In this document: positions 49,932 through 52,169 of the stretch, one piece after another
Position numbering within the stretch: position 1 is the first letter of the stretch
Layout: each line of letters starts with the position of its first letter
Source of the DNA: Vitrella brassicaformis
Taxonomy: Eukaryota; Sar; Vitrellaceae
Direction: 5' to 3'
Length of the DNA stretch: 52,169 nt
Assembly (NCBI GenBank): GCA_001179505.1
Contig: CDMY01000278.1
Location: 84,358-136,526, forward strand
The notes under the pieces: model-generated
The model's input: the letters and a program-made list of their open reading frames with translations, nothing else
Database searches by the model: none
What the model was told of the DNA's origin: nothing
Program-made: the position numbers and the translations under genes

Positions 49932-52169
49932 TGTCGGGCCTGCGGGCAGTTTTGCCATGGCCACTGCGGCGCCACGGCACGTCGCTCCCGCCGGGTGAGA
50001 GGAGACGGCCGGTGCCTGAGCTGCAGAGGGTTCTATCACGGTCGATGCGGCGCTGAGGAGCGTCAACGCCGAGAGGCCGAGGAGCTGAGGCGTCGTGAGG
50101 CTATGGGCGGGGCTGCCCTCGATCAGGACTGTGTCCCACCGGTGGCTCGTCAGCACGGCCCTGCCCTGCCGGCAGGAAGGGGCCGCCAGGCACGGCAGAC
50201 GCCGCAGCGTCGCCCGCCGCCCCCCAGTGGGCCTCCGAGTGGCCCTCCTCCCCCACCCCCGCCCCCCACACAATCGGCTGACGGAGCTGCTTCGGGCTTG
50301 GGGGCTGCGACCGTCGGCCCGCCCCAGGTTCGCCCCGCAGGCCACCCGCCCGCTCACCCTTCTGGGCGGCCGACTCAACGGGGCCGTCCGCCCCGCCAGA
50401 ACTGGCAGCCTCGCCAGCGGCCACCCCGTGGGCCTTCGGGTGGCTCCCCTTCTCGCGCGCCGCCCTCTGCGCCGTCAGCTGACGGCCACTGGCACCGCTC
50501 GCACCGTACCCTGCCGCCGTCTGCGGTGCAGTTCCTGACCGGCCGTGCCGAGGCAGCCCACATCGACCAATTCCAGCGCGCCATACGCACTATCGAGCGC
50601 GTTCCTCAGTGCGTCCGTCTAGCCCTGCGGGAGGTTCTGGAGGCGGTGGAGCAGCTAGTCGCGACGTCAACGGACGGCGACTCCGACGCTGCCTGTCTGG
50701 TGCTGCTCTACATCCCTAACCTGCTGCTCTTCCCGATGAACCGCGGCAGTGAAGCGGGCTCTCGCAAATGGGGTACCCGCTTTCTTCGCTTCTGGCAAGG
50801 AGACTGGGAGGGGCTGCTCGCCGAGGCCGGCCACTTCGCGCCACAAGGCCGACACGTCTTCGCGCCCGCCGGTGAGGGCCCCATCGAGGGACAGAATAGC
50901 CCCTCATTCGACGCCGTCCGGCAGCGGGCTGCGGCACGTTTGATCGCCCGCGGCGAGCTGTCTCGGGCGGCGGATCGACTCACATCGGCCCCCGTGGCGG
51001 AAGCTACCCAGCACACCCTCGACCAGCTGCAGGCGCTGCATCCTGCCGCGGCGCCCGTCACCAGGCCCGACGCATCTGCGGGCGAGGGCACTCGGCTGGA
51101 GGCCCATCCCGAGTTTCTGCTGGCCGCCCTAAAGACAGCCCCGCGGGGGTCCGCTGCGGGGCCGTCGGGGTGGCGCTACGAGCATCTGCAGGTGTTTGTC
51201 GGCGAGGCACGCAGCAGCGCCGAGGCGGTGCCCGTCGTCCGCTTCGTGCAGAGGATGCTGGACGGTAATCTCCCCCCCGTTGTGACCAAGCTGCTGGCAG
51301 CGGCCCGACTGTTCGCCTTGGAGAAGCCGGGGGGCGGAGTGCGGCCGATCGCCATCGGCGCCGTCCTGCGCCGCTGGGTGACTCGGGCGCTCTGCATGCA
51401 GCACAAGTTGGAATTCGAGGAGGAGTTCCAGCCCCACCAGTTCGCCGTCGGCACGTCGGCAGGCGGCGAGAAGCTGGTCCGAGCGGCACAGACCTACATC
51501 GAGACGCCCGACTCAGACCCCAGCGTTCGGCGCACCCTTCTCTCTCTCGATTGCCGTAACGCATTCAACGAGATCAGCCGTCAGCGGATCCTCGACGAGC
51601 TGGCCAGCAAGCATCCGGCGATGGTTGCCTTCTTCTGGCAGTTCTACGGGGCGGCTGCGCCTCTCTGGTACACGATGGAGGACGAGAGGGTGGAGACGAT
51701 TCTCAGCCAGCAGGGCGTGCAGCAAGGCGATGCGGCGGGCCCTTTTCTGTTCTGCCTGGCCTTCCAGCCTGCCCTCCGCAAGCTACAAGAGCAGTTCCCC
51801 GACGCGCTCGTCGCTGGCTTCATGGATGACGGCCTTGGGGGGCATGGACGAGTGGGTGGTGGCCCCCTTTCTGACGGCGGCCGCGGCGGAGTTTCTGGCG
51901 GTGGGCTTGGCGCTGCGCTTGGACAAATGTCGAGCGTGGTCCCCTCACTGGCGCACACCTGCCGACCTCCCCATAGCCATCACTCGCCGCGGCGTCCGCG
52001 CGTCCACCGACGGCATCATCATCCTCTCTGCCCCGATTTGCACGCCTGCCTTCGAGGACCGCACTCTGCAGGCCATTGTGGCCGGCCATCAGCGTCTGCT
52101 CGACGCGCTCGTCGCCTTCTCCAGCGACAGCTGGGACTTTGCCGTCCAAGGCGCCAACCTGCTGCTCCG
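49932..52169 (+). pseudogene. Retroelement zinc knuckles and reverse transcriptase, partial
   Basis: In the same frame as the protease region, directly after the TGA, come CRACGQFCHGHC and CLSCRGFYHGRC, two knuckle-like motifs, then a Glu/Arg helix and a Pro-rich linker to about 50510. The RT domain follows: GPSGWRYEHLQV, RPIAIGAVLRRWVTRAL, LSLDCRNAFNEISR (motif A, catalytic Asp), QQGVQQGDAAGPFLFCLAF (motif B), GFMDDG (motif C, catalytic Asp pair) and, after a frame change at the G run 51837-51842, GLALRLDKCRAW (motif D). Motif B and the RPI block are those of non-LTR-type elements. The domain continues past the window. The original frame also stays open to the edge but becomes compositionally odd. 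Confidence 0.8.

Larger units (their letters stand above)
47005..52169 (+). mobile_element. Degenerate retroelement with zinc fingers, OTU-like protease and reverse transcriptase, partial
   Basis: A single intronless coding region over 5 kb, unlike every neighbour, runs to the window's right edge. In order it encodes cysteine-rich fingers, an OTU-like cysteine protease, a long acidic/Ser/Pro linker, two CCHC-like knuckles and a reverse transcriptase. Three interruptions split it: a five-base duplication at 47635-47644, a TGA at 49929, and a G run at 51837-51842. No LTR, target-site duplication or endonuclease domain is visible within the window. The RT motifs place it with non-LTR-like elements (inference). 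Confidence 0.8.

Overview
The window is nuclear DNA of an intron-rich eukaryote. Genes are split into many short exons (19 in the kinase, about 28 in the PIWI gene) by introns of roughly 50-100 bases. Splice sites are mostly GT-AG, and the 3' ends often carry TG-rich or TCTG-rich tracts before the AG. Exons are GC-rich with alanine, proline and glutamine runs, and the spacers are full of CA, CAGA and CATC microsatellites. Two genes start with a signal peptide followed directly by a Phe-containing, basic stretch, as in proteins of secondary plastids. Together these features suggest a photosynthetic alveolate, and a chromerid such as Vitrella is my best guess. That is an inference, since no rRNA or organelle gene is present.

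Layout, left to right (strand): ankyrin-repeat protein (-, runs off the left edge); C-terminal RING protein with an N-terminal leader (-); small one-helix membrane protein (+); RAP-domain organellar RNA protein (-); 3-hydroxyacyl-CoA dehydrogenase family enzyme (+); folate-biopterin transporter family protein (-); plastid-type methyltransferase (+); Tctex-type dynein light chain (-); EF-hand protein (+); Chk2-like FHA kinase (-); unknown 384-residue protein (-); unknown basic proline-rich protein (+); Pumilio/PUF protein (-); SKP1 (+); PIWI-clade Argonaute (-); and a retroelement (+) that runs off the right edge.

Most genes sit in head-to-head pairs with short shared spacers of 79-803 bases. 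Five of the seven such spacers carry the word AGCTCGC or its complement, a candidate shared promoter element. Convergent ends are separated by longer, microsatellite-rich DNA with no recognisable genes. The largest of these spacers are 27203-30040 and 38585-40970.

The genes do not form one pathway. Several are regulators of RNA and protein fate: the PUF repressor, whose eight repeats read as UGUAUAUA; the RAP protein; SKP1 of SCF ubiquitin ligases; the RING protein; and the PIWI protein, which keeps its slicer residues and has an RGG-type insertion inside the Piwi domain. The retroelement encodes cysteine-rich fingers, an OTU-like cysteine protease, zinc knuckles and a reverse transcriptase. 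Its reading frame is broken in three places, and it lies next to the 5' end of the PIWI gene.

All gene models were spliced by hand from splice signals, reading phase and family resemblance. The exon coordinates given were checked for phase continuity but not against transcripts or databases.
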